Below are positions 42,619 to 51,498 of a DNA stretch of 64,000 nucleotides, piece after piece. The stretch's first letter is position 1. The number at the start of each line of letters is the position of its first letter. The position numbers were made by a program, and so were the translations under genes. Source of the DNA: Bradyrhizobium sp. NDS-1. Lineage in GTDB: Bacteria; Pseudomonadota; Alphaproteobacteria; Rhizobiales; Xanthobacteraceae. The stretch covers positions 744,001 to 808,000 of the forward strand of contig NZ_CP136628.1 of the NCBI RefSeq assembly GCF_032918005.1. The letters run 5' to 3'. The notes under the pieces are model-generated. The model was given only the letters and a program-made list of their open reading frames with translations, did no database searches and was not told where the DNA came from.

Positions 42619-43281
42619 TCACGCCAGCACCTTCACCCCGCCAAGGCTCGTCACGCGGCCCTGCTTCAGCATCACGATCTGCGTCGCGAGCTGGCGCAGC
42701 TCGGCGGCGTCGTGGCTGACATAGACCATCGGCACATTGGCCTCGTCGCGCAGTCGCACCAGATAGGGCAGGATCTCGAGCTTGCGGCCCTCGTCGAGCG
42801 CGCCGAGCGGCTCGTCGAGCAGCAGGAGTCGCGGCTTCGACAGCAGCGCGCGGCCAAGCGCGACGCGCTGCCGCTCGCCGCCGGAGAGCTTTCCGGGGCG
42901 GCGACCCTGCAGAGCGCCGATATCGAGCAGGTCGACGACGCGCGTGTGCTGAGCAGGATCGGGCGCGAGGCCGTTCATGCGCCGGCCGTAATCGAGATTC
43001 TGCGCGACGGTGAGATGCGGGAACAGCCGCGCGTCCTGAAAGACATAGCCGATGCGGCGGCGCCAGGTCGGGACATGGATGCCGGAAGCGGTGTCGTCGA
43101 CGGTCTCGCCGTCGATGACGATGCTGCCGCGGTCGGGCCGCAGCAGCCCTGCGATCATGTTCACCAGCGAGGTCTTGCCGGCGCCGGAGGCGCCGAACAG
43201 GCCGATGACGCGGCCTTCGCTGGTGAAGGTCGCGGACAGCGAGAACTCGCCGAGCTGCTTTTCGATGTCGACCCGCAGCAT
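42619..43281 (-). CDS. modC: Molybdate ABC transporter ATP-binding protein, Mop-less
   Basis: 220 residues. Walker A GASGAGKTS near residue 33, Q-loop YVFQDARLFPHLTV, signature LSGGERQRVALGRAL, Walker B LLLLDEPLGALD, switch His in YVSHDAAEL. It lies 2 bp after modB and ends the modABC order. The usual ModC is about 350 residues with a C-terminal TOBE/Mop domain for molybdate sensing; here the protein stops right after the ATPase core (VTSLGGVKVLA). It may be a natural short form or a truncation. Supplies molybdenum cofactor and, in diazotrophs, nitrogenase. Confidence 0.9.
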   Translation of the reverse strand: MLRVDIEKQLGEFSLSATFTSEGRVIGLFGASGAGKTSLVNMIAGLLRPDRGSIVIDGETVDDTASGIHVPTWRRRIGYVFQDARLFPHLTVAQNLDYGRRMNGLAPDPAQHTRVVDLLDIGALQGRRPGKLSGGERQRVALGRALLSKPRLLLLDEPLGALDEGRKLEILPYLVRLRDEANVPMVYVSHDAAELRQLATQIVMLKQGRVTSLGGVKVLA

Positions 43282-43283
43282 GA

Positions 43284-43979
43284 TCAGTTCCCGTGCAATC
43301 GCGCTGTGGCGCGGCGCGCGAACCATTCGGCCGCGATCAGCGCGCCCAATGCCAGCACGATCGAGACGATCACGAGCCGGCCCGCGGCGGCGTCGCCGTC
43401 CGGCGTCTGGATCAGCGAGTAGATCGCGGAGGAAATCGTCTGGGTCTCGCCGGGAATGTTGGAGACGAAGGTGATGGTCGCGCCGAACTCGCCGATCGCC
43501 TTGGCAAAGCCGAGCACCATGCCGGCGAGCACGCCGGGCAGCGCCAGCGGCAGCGTCACCGTGAAGAATACTTTCCAGGGCGCGGCCCCTAACGTCTCGG
43601 CGGCCTGCTCGAGCCGGCGGTCGATTGCCTCGATCGACAGCCGCATCGGGCGCACCAGCAGCGGAAACGCCATCACCCCGCAGGCCAGCGCCGCGCCGGT
43701 CCAGCGGAACGAGAACACGATGCCGAGATGGTCGGCGAGGAAGCCGCCGACCAGGCCCCTACGGCCGAACGTCAACAACAGCAGATAGCCGGTGACGACA
43801 GGCGGCAGCACCAGCGGCAGATGCACGAGCGCATCGAGCAGCGACTTGCCCCAGAAATCGCGCCGTGCCAGCAGCCACGCCAGCGCGATGCCGAATGGCG
43901 TCGCCACCAGCGTTGCGATGATCGCGACCCTGAGCGAGAGCAGGATCGCGGTCCATTCGGCGGGAGAAATCTCGGACAT
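43284..43979 (-). CDS. modB: Molybdate ABC transporter permease
   Basis: 231 residues, five or six helices, with the EAA-like LEQAAETLGAAPWKVFFTVTLPLALP loop typical of ModB/CysT. Start 43979 (ATG) is preferred over a TTG one codon earlier. Between modA (13 bp upstream) and modC (2 bp downstream) it forms a compact operon on the minus strand. Confidence 0.92.
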   Translation of the reverse strand: MSEISPAEWTAILLSLRVAIIATLVATPFGIALAWLLARRDFWGKSLLDALVHLPLVLPPVVTGYLLLLTFGRRGLVGGFLADHLGIVFSFRWTGAALACGVMAFPLLVRPMRLSIEAIDRRLEQAAETLGAAPWKVFFTVTLPLALPGVLAGMVLGFAKAIGEFGATITFVSNIPGETQTISSAIYSLIQTPDGDAAAGRLVIVSIVLALGALIAAEWFARRATARLHGN

Positions 43980-43992
43980 CAATGCGCAGATA

Positions 43993-44778
43993 TCACGTCG
44001 CGGGGCTGATCAGGAACCTGAAGCCGTATTTTTCCAGGATGGTTTTGGCGGCTGAGGAGCGCAGGAAGGCGAGATAGTCGGAGGTCCCGTCCTTCGCGGT
44101 CGTGGTCGCGGCGACGGGATAGACGATCGGCGGATGCGAATCCGCCGGGAAGGTGCCGACGATCTTGACACCGGGCTCGACCTTGGCGTCGGTGGCATAG
44201 ACGATGCCGAGATTGGCCTCGCCGCGCGCCACCAGTGTCAGCGCCGCGCGCACGCTCTCGGCCATCGCGAATTTCGCTTCAGTGGCCTGCCAGGCCCCCA
44301 ACTTCTCGAGCGCCGCCTTGGCATATTTGCCCACCGGCACCGACTTGACGTCGCCGGTCGCGATCCTGCCGTCGCCGGCGAGCTTTGCAAGGTCGAAGCC
44401 TTGCGTGATCGTCACACTGTCGATCCCCGACGCCTTCGGCGCGATCAGCACGATGCTGTTGCCGAGCAGATTGACTCGGGACGGCGCGTTGATGGTCTTC
44501 TTGGCGATCGCGTAGTCCATCCAGTCGGTGTCGGCAGAAACGAACACGTCGGCTGGTGCGCCCTGCTCGATCTGCCTCGCCAGCACCGAGCTTGCGGCAT
44601 AGCTGACCGAGAATTTGACGCCGGTTCTGGCGGTGTAGGCCGCGTTGATCTCGTCGAGCGCGTTCTTCATCGACGCCGCGGCGAACACGGTGATGGTCCT
44701 GTCCTGCGCAGCGGCAGGCGAAAGGCTCGCGCTTGCGAGGACGACGAAGGCAGCGACAAGTCCGGCAATACGAATCAT
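43993..44778 (-). CDS. modA: Molybdate-binding periplasmic protein
   Basis: 261 residues. Signal peptide ends near PAAAQD. The mature protein begins RTITVFAAASMKNALDEINA, the ModA oxyanion-binding start, and has VSYAASSVLARQIEQGAPAD, ADTDWMDYAIAK and YATDAKVEPGVKIVGTFP as in ModA. GGAG lies near the ATG at 44778. First gene of the operon; no clear ModE box was seen in the upstream DNA. Confidence 0.92.
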   Translation of the reverse strand: MIRIAGLVAAFVVLASASLSPAAAQDRTITVFAAASMKNALDEINAAYTARTGVKFSVSYAASSVLARQIEQGAPADVFVSADTDWMDYAIAKKTINAPSRVNLLGNSIVLIAPKASGIDSVTITQGFDLAKLAGDGRIATGDVKSVPVGKYAKAALEKLGAWQATEAKFAMAESVRAALTLVARGEANLGIVYATDAKVEPGVKIVGTFPADSHPPIVYPVAATTTAKDGTSDYLAFLRSSAAKTILEKYGFRFLISPAT

Positions 44779-44936
44779 GAGGAGCGCTCCGTGCGAGCTC
44801 ACGCGCAGATCTGGCGTTGGCGGGTCAGGTCGCGACGGGCGGAAGCGCCGTTCCACGGGGCCCGGCTGCGGCTTACGGCCGGCAGGGATATCGCTGCTGG
44901 TGAAGATAGCAGGCCGGGCCGCGAGGTCAAACCTGG

Positions 44937-45073
44937 TCCGTCATCCCCGGGCACGCGCAGCGCGAGCCCGGGATCCATAGCCACAGGCAGCAATTTGGCG
45001 AAGACTCGAAGCCACCAGTTCGCGTCACAACCACTCGCTGTGGGTCCCGGGTTCGCTTCGCGCCCCGGGACAA
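44937..45073. repeat. Palindromic intergenic repeat in 335-bp gap before modA
   Basis: tccgtcatccccgggcacg, agcccgggatccatagccac, and gggtcccgggttcgcttcg with ccccgggacaac make a compound inverted repeat that shares words with 17456-17607. The remaining part of 44779-45113 is the modA promoter and the end of mepA; no gene seen. Confidence 0.7.
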
Positions 45074-45113
45074 CAGCGGCGAGTGAGGCGACAGCTTGCC
45101 CTCCAAGAAAACC

Positions 45114-46058
45114 CTAGGGCTTGACATCCGCTGCATTGAGCACCGCCTTGCAGGCCGCCGGCATCTGCGCCAGCGTCATCGGCGGCTTCGGTTTCGGCGG
45201 CTCCGGCGGCGGCTTGGGGTGCAGTACGGCGTCCGAGAACCAATAGGCGAGATCGGCGGGTTTGCAGCCTTCGTCCTCGGCCTGCGACGGCTGGCCCTCG
45301 CATTCGTCGGCACCCGCCGGGCAATGCATGCGGATGTGGAAGTGGTAGTCGTGGCCCCACCAGGGACGGATCTTCGACAGCCATGTGCGGTCGCCCTTGG
45401 CCTCACGGCACAGCGCCTTCTTGATCGCGGCGTTGACGAAGATGCGCTGCACCGCCGGCTCCCGCGCCGCATCGCGCAGCACCAGCACATGGCCAGGCGT
45501 GAACACTCTTGGATCGACGTCGAGCCGGTCGGGCCGCACCATCATCACCGCCGACATGTCTTCGCGCTCCTCGCGCGAGAGGCGGCGGTCGGGCATCGGC
45601 GTCAGCCAGATGTCGGCATCGAGGCCGATCTGATGGCTGGCATGGCCTGACAGCGCCGGGCCGCCGCGCGGCTGGGCGATGTCGCCGACCAGTATGCCCG
45701 GCCAGCCGGCATCCTTGTGCGCCCGGGCCGCGAGGCGCTTGATCAGCGCGATCATGTCAGGGTGGCCATAGCTGCGATTGCGCGACAGCCGCATCACCTG
45801 CCAATGGCCGCCGTTGACCGGCATCTGATCCGCCCCGCCGATGCAGCCCTTGGTGTAGGAGCCGATGACGCGGGCCGGTCCCTTCGACGGCAGCAGCTTG
45901 CGCGCGAACAGCTCCTTGGCGGCGATATCGGGGTCGTTGGGATTGGCGAGCGGCGGCAGCGGCTTCGGATTGACGCTGCCCTTGTCCTGGGCCAGCGCGC
46001 CGCCGGCGGCCAGGAACGTCATGACGAGCAGGAGAGGGGCGATGTGGCGGGGGCTCAT
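45114..46058 (-). CDS. mepA: Penicillin-insensitive murein endopeptidase
   Basis: 314 residues. Signal peptide MSPRHIAPLLLVMTFLAAGG, cleavage near ALAQ. The LAS-type metallopeptidase site is complete: GHASHQIGLDAD (His and Asp zinc ligands) and WGHDYHFHIRM (second His cluster). Cleaves D-Ala-meso-DAP cross-links in peptidoglycan. The C-terminal Cys-rich and Pro-rich region (PPPEPPKPKPP) is longer than in E. coli MepA. Start 46058; no further open frame upstream is credible. Stand-alone. Confidence 0.92.
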   Translation of the reverse strand: MSPRHIAPLLLVMTFLAAGGALAQDKGSVNPKPLPPLANPNDPDIAAKELFARKLLPSKGPARVIGSYTKGCIGGADQMPVNGGHWQVMRLSRNRSYGHPDMIALIKRLAARAHKDAGWPGILVGDIAQPRGGPALSGHASHQIGLDADIWLTPMPDRRLSREEREDMSAVMMVRPDRLDVDPRVFTPGHVLVLRDAAREPAVQRIFVNAAIKKALCREAKGDRTWLSKIRPWWGHDYHFHIRMHCPAGADECEGQPSQAEDEGCKPADLAYWFSDAVLHPKPPPEPPKPKPPMTLAQMPAACKAVLNAADVKP

Positions 46059-46357
46059 ACTGATTCCCTTATAACCCAACACCGCGCCGGGGTTAAGAAT
46101 GGGGCTTTCGCCGAGCCGCCAACTCGCGGCGTCTTCTCGCCGGCCAGCCCGATTTTTAACGGCCCGATAACCGTGTCCTGCATTGACCAAAATTCGAGCG
46201 CGGAACGAGGTTCGGATCGATCCCGTATGCAATCCGACGCGCCGGCGGAATTGATTCATGGGAAGGGCACGTTTTTGCGCTACGCTCTCTCCCCGATTGT
46301 GGCGAGGGCCGCAGGTCGGTCGCGCCACTATGCCCGCTTGGCCTCGCAAACAGGCAG

Positions 46358-48685
46358 GTGAGAGAGGTTCTCGGTGTTCGCAAGACGCTGCCCTGGTGGG
46401 CGCGGCGACCCAAGATTACCTTTTTTTCAGACACTTGCCCCAAAACTTGCATCCGGCGGGCGCGAGCGGACGAGTGGAAGTTGGGTTTGGGGTCTCGAAA
46501 ACCAAGAAAACGAAACGGACGTGTGCTTGCCCGGGCCGGCGAATCGCCACGCAAGCCGCGCCAGGCGCGCGCGTCGCAAGCCCGTTCGGACCGCGACGAG
46601 GTCCTGCGCAGCCGCGCCGAGGCGGAAGCCGCGATCGCGGAAGCGCGCAAATCCCATGAGCGCCTGCGCCAGGCCATCGACATCCTGCCGCAGGGCATCG
46701 TGTTTCTCGATGCCGACGGCCGCTACGTGCTCTGGAACAAGAAGTACGCCGAGATCTACCGCAAGACCGCCGATCTGTTCGCGGAAGGCGCGCGTCTCGA
46801 AGACACGCTGCGCATCGGTGTCGCGCGCGGTGACTATCCCGAGGCCATCGGCCACGAAGACGAGTGGATCGCCGAGCGGCTGCAAAAGCTCTATCAACCC
46901 GCCGCCCGCCACGAGCAGAAGCTGTCGGACGGCCGCGTCATCCTGATCGACGAGCGGCTGACCGACGACGGCGGCGTCGTCGGCCTGCGCGTCGACATCA
47001 CCGAATTGAAGCAGCGCGAGGCCTCGTTCCGCCTGCTATTCGACGGCAATCCCGTGCCCATGATCGTCTGCGCGCTGGACGACGAGCGCATCCTCGGCGT
47101 CAACGACGCCGCGGTCGCGCATTACGGCTACAGCCGCGCCGAGTTCGAGCAGCTGAAGATCCGCGCCTTGCAGGCTTTCGACAGCGAGCCGCCCTGGACC
47201 GCCGATCGCTCGAGCGAGGAGCAGGCCGGGCGCACCTGGAAGCACGTCAAGGCCGACGGCGCGCTGATCGATCTTGCGATCTATTCGCGCGAACTGACCT
47301 ATGCCGAGCGGCCCGCGGTGCTGCTCGCCCTCATGGACATCACCGAGCGCAAGCGCGCCGAGGCGCGGCTCGCCTTCATGGCCCAGCATGACGGGCTCAC
47401 CGGCCTGCCCAACCGCAATCTCTTGCGCCAGCAGATGGACGAGATGCTGCTGCATGCGCGGCGCAGCTCCGACAAGGCCGCGCTGCTCATCCTCGGGCTC
47501 GACAGTTTCAAGTCGGTCAACGACACGCTGGGACACGCCGTCGGCGACAAGCTGCTGCGCGGTGTCGCCAAGCGGCTGCGCTCCACCTTGCGTGAGGAAG
47601 ACGCGCTGGCGCGGCTGAATTCGGACGAGTTCGCGGTTCTGCAGAGCGGGCTGGCGCGTCCCGAGGACGCGGTGATGCTGGCCAAGCGGCTCCTGGAAGC
47701 CATCGCCGATCCCCATTTGCTCGACGGCCATTCCGTGGTGATCGGCGCCTCCATTGGAATTGCCATGGCGCCCGGCGACGGCGATGAGTCCGAGAAGCTG
47801 CTCAAGAGCGCCGGAATGGCGCTGTCCCGCGCCAAGCTGGACGCGCGCGGCAGCTTCGCCTTCTTCGAGGCCGCGCTGGATGCAAAAGCGCAGAGCCGCC
47901 GCAAGATCGAGGTCGAGCTGCGCGACGCGATCCAGAACGACGTGCTGCGTCCGTATTATCAGCCGCTGATCGACCTCCAGAGCGGCCGCATCACCGGCTT
48001 CGAAGCGCTGGTGCGCTGGCCGCATGCGGAGCGCGGCATGATCTCGCCGGCCGAGTTCATTCCGGTCGCCGAGGAAACCGGCCTCATCAACCCGCTCGGC
48101 AGGCTGATGCTGCGCCGGGCCTGCCTGGATGCCGCGGCCTGGCCGGACGATGTCCGAATCGCCGTCAACCTGTCGCCGCTCCAGTTCCGCAGCGGCAATC
48201 TGCTCTCGATCGTCACCGACGCCTTGAAGCATTCCGGCCTGCCGCCGCGGCGGCTCGAGCTCGAGATCACCGAGACACTGCTCTTGGAAAAGAGCGCCCA
48301 GGTGCTGGCGACGCTGCATGCGCTGCGCGCGCTCGGGATACGCATCTGCATGGACGATTTCGGCACCGGCTATTCCAGCCTCAGCTATTTGCGCAGCTTC
48401 CCCTTCGACAAGATCAAGATCGACCAGTCTTTCGTGCGCGACCTCGGCGCCAACCGCGAAGCGCAAGCGATCATCCGCTCCATCGTCAGCCTCGGCAAAG
48501 GCCTTGGCGTCACCATCACCGCCGAAGGCGTCGAGACCGAAGCGGAGCTCAGCGGCCTCCGCGCCGAGGGTTGCGACGAGGGCCAGGGCTTCCTGTTCAG
48601 CAAGGCCCGGCCGAATGCGGAGATCATCGGCCTGCTCGCGGCACAGCGGGGAATTGACGGAGAGGACGCGGCACTGGTGGCGTGA
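46358..48685 (+). CDS. PAS-PAS-GGDEF-EAL protein, probable c-di-GMP phosphodiesterase
   Basis: Up to 775 residues. The start is unclear: GTG 46358 opens the frame, but its first 70 codons are Arg-rich and a GTG near 46518 (VLARAGESPRK) looks more natural. Then come a PAS domain (about 105-225, IDILPQGIVFLDADGRYVLWN), a second PAS (about 226-335), a GGDEF domain (about 345-500) and an EAL domain (about 515-770). The GGDEF motif is ARLNSDEFAVL, so the Gly-Gly is replaced and cyclase activity is unlikely. The EAL site is intact: GFEALVRW, ELEITETLLL, MDDFGTGYSSLSYL and IKIDQSFV. No membrane segment: a cytoplasmic c-di-GMP degrader or GTP-activated phosphodiesterase. Confidence 0.87.
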   Translation: MREVLGVRKTLPWWARRPKITFFSDTCPKTCIRRARADEWKLGLGSRKPRKRNGRVLARAGESPRKPRQARASQARSDRDEVLRSRAEAEAAIAEARKSHERLRQAIDILPQGIVFLDADGRYVLWNKKYAEIYRKTADLFAEGARLEDTLRIGVARGDYPEAIGHEDEWIAERLQKLYQPAARHEQKLSDGRVILIDERLTDDGGVVGLRVDITELKQREASFRLLFDGNPVPMIVCALDDERILGVNDAAVAHYGYSRAEFEQLKIRALQAFDSEPPWTADRSSEEQAGRTWKHVKADGALIDLAIYSRELTYAERPAVLLALMDITERKRAEARLAFMAQHDGLTGLPNRNLLRQQMDEMLLHARRSSDKAALLILGLDSFKSVNDTLGHAVGDKLLRGVAKRLRSTLREEDALARLNSDEFAVLQSGLARPEDAVMLAKRLLEAIADPHLLDGHSVVIGASIGIAMAPGDGDESEKLLKSAGMALSRAKLDARGSFAFFEAALDAKAQSRRKIEVELRDAIQNDVLRPYYQPLIDLQSGRITGFEALVRWPHAERGMISPAEFIPVAEETGLINPLGRLMLRRACLDAAAWPDDVRIAVNLSPLQFRSGNLLSIVTDALKHSGLPPRRLELEITETLLLEKSAQVLATLHALRALGIRICMDDFGTGYSSLSYLRSFPFDKIKIDQSFVRDLGANREAQAIIRSIVSLGKGLGVTITAEGVETEAELSGLRAEGCDEGQGFLFSKARPNAEIIGLLAAQRGIDGEDAALVA

Positions 48686-48759
48686 GCATCGCGGTCCTTC
48701 GCAGCCATATCTTCTTGTTTCGCAAGTGTCTCCCCAACGTAAGGGGCTCGCCGCTCTCT

Positions 48760-48895
48760 CCGGTCACCTCTCCCGCTTGCGGGAGAGGTCGCGCCGAAGG
48801 CGCGGGTGAGGTCTTTCCTCTGAGGGATTGTCCCGTTGCGGAGAGACGCTCTCCCCAACCTTCCCCCGCCAGCGGGGAGGGAGCGCACCGTCAGC
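48760..48895. repeat. Intergenic palindromic repeat (cacctctcccgc / gcgggagaggt family)
   Basis: cacctctcccgcttgcgggagaggtcg is a perfect small hairpin, followed by gaaggcgcgggtgaggtc and an inverted-related ctctccccaac...gcggggagggagcg. This is the widespread CTCTCCC...GGGAGAG intergenic element. It fills the gap between the EAL gene and the convergent acyl-CoA dehydrogenase-like gene. Confidence 0.75.
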
Positions 48896-48905
48896 GTGGA
48901 AGCGA

Positions 48906-50072
48906 TTAGCGCTCTCTCGCCAGAATCGCTTTCCCCACATCCTCGTAATGGCTATCCCGCGCCTGGATCTGCTGGGCGATCGCGTGCATGTCGCGAAACC
49001 GGCGCTCGAACGGATTGCTGCGGAACACTGCCGTCGCGCCGGCCATGTGATAGGCGGTATCGACCACGCCTGTTGATTGATGGATGGTCCATGTTGAGGC
49101 CAGGCGGACTGCACTGCGATGCGCCGCGCTGAATTCGCCTGTTACGCAGAGGTCGCGCCACATCGCATGCGCGGTCGCGTAGAGATAGGCGCGCGCCGCA
49201 CGCAAATCCCCCTCGGTGCGGCCGATCACGCCCTGGACCGATGGGTTGTCGCGCATCGCGCTGGCGGCGAGCGATGGGTGCTTTCCACGCGCCAGCGCGA
49301 CGGCGGCATCGAGCGTTGCCCGCGCCACGCCGAGCGAGACCGCCGCAAAGCCGAGGCTGAAGGTCGAGCCGGTGCCGATCCTATAAAGCGGGCCTTTCTC
49401 CTGCAACGCCGATGGCGCGTCACGGAACGCTGTAAAACGCTCGGGGATGAAGAGGTCGTTCACTTCATAGGAGTCCGTGCCGGTGCCGGCGAGCCCGATC
49501 GCCTGCCAGACGTCGTGCAACGTCGCACTCGCGGCGGGAAACAGGATGGTGCGCACCTCCGGCGAGCCGTCGGCGTTTGTCCGCGGCGTGCCGTCGCCAT
49601 TGACGATGCGCACATGCGCGCCCAGCCAGCTCGCCTGCCGTGACCCCGAAGCAAAATCCCAGCGCGCGGTGACGCGATAGCCGCCCTCGACGCTGCGCGC
49701 CTCATGCGCGATGGCGCCCCAGGCGAGAATGCCCGGCGGCGCGTTGAAGATCTCCCGGGCGGTATCGTGGTCGAGCGAGGCCGCGATCATCGCGCAGACC
49801 GCGCACTGGCCGAGGCACCAGGCGGTCGAGGCGTCCGCCTTCGCGATCTCTTCCAGCACCTGCATGAACGCTTCGACGGACGCTTCAGTGCCGCCGAGGC
49901 TCTGCGGCAGCAGCGCGCGATAGAGGCCGTTCTCGACCAGGGCGGCGACGACGACCGGCGTCAGCCGCCGCGTCCGCTCGATCTCGTCGGCTTCGCGCGC
50001 GATCAGCGGCGCGACGGTGCGGGCACGTGCGACAAGATCGAAGCTGTGATCGAAGCCTTGCGCTCTGTCCAT
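48906..50072 (-). CDS. Acyl-CoA dehydrogenase-like flavoprotein (monooxygenase/DszC type)
   Basis: 388 residues. N-terminal helix AREADEIERTRRLTPVVVAAL with LYRALLPQSLGGTEASVEAF, central strand region AWGAIAHEARSVEGGYRVTA and the C-terminal helical part with HQSTGVVDTAYHMAGATAVF match the DszC/HsaA branch of acyl-CoA dehydrogenases, which are flavin-dependent monooxygenases rather than dehydrogenases. The GLAGTGTDSYEVND segment is the usual substrate loop. No catalytic Glu at the classic place. GGGGTGG precedes the ATG. It follows the MFS gene by 11 bp, so the pair may import and oxidise one compound. Confidence 0.82.
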   Translation of the reverse strand: MDRAQGFDHSFDLVARARTVAPLIAREADEIERTRRLTPVVVAALVENGLYRALLPQSLGGTEASVEAFMQVLEEIAKADASTAWCLGQCAVCAMIAASLDHDTAREIFNAPPGILAWGAIAHEARSVEGGYRVTARWDFASGSRQASWLGAHVRIVNGDGTPRTNADGSPEVRTILFPAASATLHDVWQAIGLAGTGTDSYEVNDLFIPERFTAFRDAPSALQEKGPLYRIGTGSTFSLGFAAVSLGVARATLDAAVALARGKHPSLAASAMRDNPSVQGVIGRTEGDLRAARAYLYATAHAMWRDLCVTGEFSAAHRSAVRLASTWTIHQSTGVVDTAYHMAGATAVFRSNPFERRFRDMHAIAQQIQARDSHYEDVGKAILARER

Positions 50073-50083
50073 GCGCCACCCCG

Positions 50084-51304
50084 TCAAGCAACCATACGTC
50101 CAACGTCGAGCTCCTGCCTGCGTCTGGTCGGAAAGCTCAGCGCCACCGCGACGGCGGCGAGCCCGATCGCGAAGGAGCCGGCGTGCAGCCAGGTGTATTG
50201 CTGGAAACTGTCGAACACGAGCCCGCCGGCCCACGGCCCGAGCGCCATGCCGAGGCTGGCGAAGGCCGAGACTGCGCCGAACAAGGTGCCCATGATGCGC
50301 GCGCCGAAGAATTCGCGGACCAGCACCGCATAGAGCGGCATCACCCCGCCATAGGCGAGGCCGAACACCACCGAGAGCGCGTAGAATTCGCCGAGCTGCG
50401 CCACCGCGAGATAAGTCGCGATGCACATCGCCTGCACGAACAGCCCGCCGACGAGGACGGGCTTTGCGCCCATGCGATCGGCCAGCGCGCCCAGCAGCAG
50501 GCGCCCGCCGAGGCCCGAGACGCCGGCGACGCTGTAGACCGTCACCGCCGTGAGCGGGGCGATGCCGCACACCATCGCATAGGACACCATGTGGAAGATC
50601 GGACCGGAATGCGCGGCGCAGCAGGCGAAATGGGCCGCGGCGAGCGCGATGAATTGCGGCGTGCGCAGCGCCTGCGCCGCGGTCAGCTCCACGGTCGGTG
50701 CGGCGTCTGCATTCGTGTTGCCGGCGGCCAGCGGCGCCGGACGCACCAGGAAGCAGGCGGGGATCAGCAGCGCCCAGGCCGCGCACCCGATCACCAGCAT
50801 CGCGGTGCGCCAGTCATAGGCCGTGATCAGCCAGCTCGCGGCCGGCGCGATCGTCACCGGCGACACGCCCATGCCGGCCGAGACCAGCGCCACCGCGAGG
50901 CTGCGATTCTTTTCGATCCAGGCGCTCGCGAGCGCCATCATCGGTGCATAGAAGCTGCCGGCGGCAATGCCGATCAATACGCCGAAGAAGAGCTGGAATT
51001 GCCAGAGGCTCGTGGCCTGGCTCGCGGTGACGAGGCCGAGTCCGAGCAGCAGGCTTCCCGCGAGCACCACGATGCGGGTGCCGAACCGGTCCGACAGCGT
51101 GCCCCAGAAGAACGCGGCCACGCCCATGCAGAGAAAGTCCAGCGTCGCCGCCGCCGACACGCCGGCGCGCGACCAGCCCATCTCTTCCGAGATCGGCTGC
51201 AAAAACACCGCCAGCGACAGCATCGTGCCGAACCCGACACACGTCATCAGCGCACCCGCGGCGACAACGACCCAGCCATAGTCGAAGCGTGACGGGTTGC
51301 TCAT
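50084..51304 (-). CDS. MFS transporter
   Basis: 406 residues, about 12 helices. Begins MSNPSRFDYGWVVVAAGALM and has the loop motif FWGTLSDRFGTRIVVLAG after helix 2 (the G-x-L-x-D-R-x-G-x-R MFS signature) and the weaker repeat LLGALADRMGAKPVLVGG in the second half. It resembles oxalate/formate-antiporter-like carriers of organic acids. Coupled to the flavoprotein downstream. Divergent from the serine hydrolase with a 194-bp spacer. Confidence 0.88.
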   Translation of the reverse strand: MSNPSRFDYGWVVVAAGALMTCVGFGTMLSLAVFLQPISEEMGWSRAGVSAAATLDFLCMGVAAFFWGTLSDRFGTRIVVLAGSLLLGLGLVTASQATSLWQFQLFFGVLIGIAAGSFYAPMMALASAWIEKNRSLAVALVSAGMGVSPVTIAPAASWLITAYDWRTAMLVIGCAAWALLIPACFLVRPAPLAAGNTNADAAPTVELTAAQALRTPQFIALAAAHFACCAAHSGPIFHMVSYAMVCGIAPLTAVTVYSVAGVSGLGGRLLLGALADRMGAKPVLVGGLFVQAMCIATYLAVAQLGEFYALSVVFGLAYGGVMPLYAVLVREFFGARIMGTLFGAVSAFASLGMALGPWAGGLVFDSFQQYTWLHAGSFAIGLAAVAVALSFPTRRRQELDVGRMVA

Positions 51305-51498
51305 GCGTTTCCTCGGCGCTGTTGGTTTTGTTGATGGTGCGCGGCAGGGATGGTGACTGATCCGCGGGGCGAGAGCAAGGCGGGTTGCCACCGCAGGCTG
51401 ACACGGCCCACCCGCAATGATAGCATGCGGCGCGTCACCAGCCTGCGATGTTGTTCTCGTGAAGCGCGCACCCACCAACGTGCGGGGAGGCAAGTGCA

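Noticed and set aside
44880..44915. Possible ModE-like half-sites tatcgct...agatagc before modA
   Set aside because: Only four bases are symmetric and the spacing does not fit the known ModE palindrome.
47036..48466. 476-codon minus-strand frame over the EAL protein
   Set aside because: Shadow frame; all signalling motifs belong to the plus strand.
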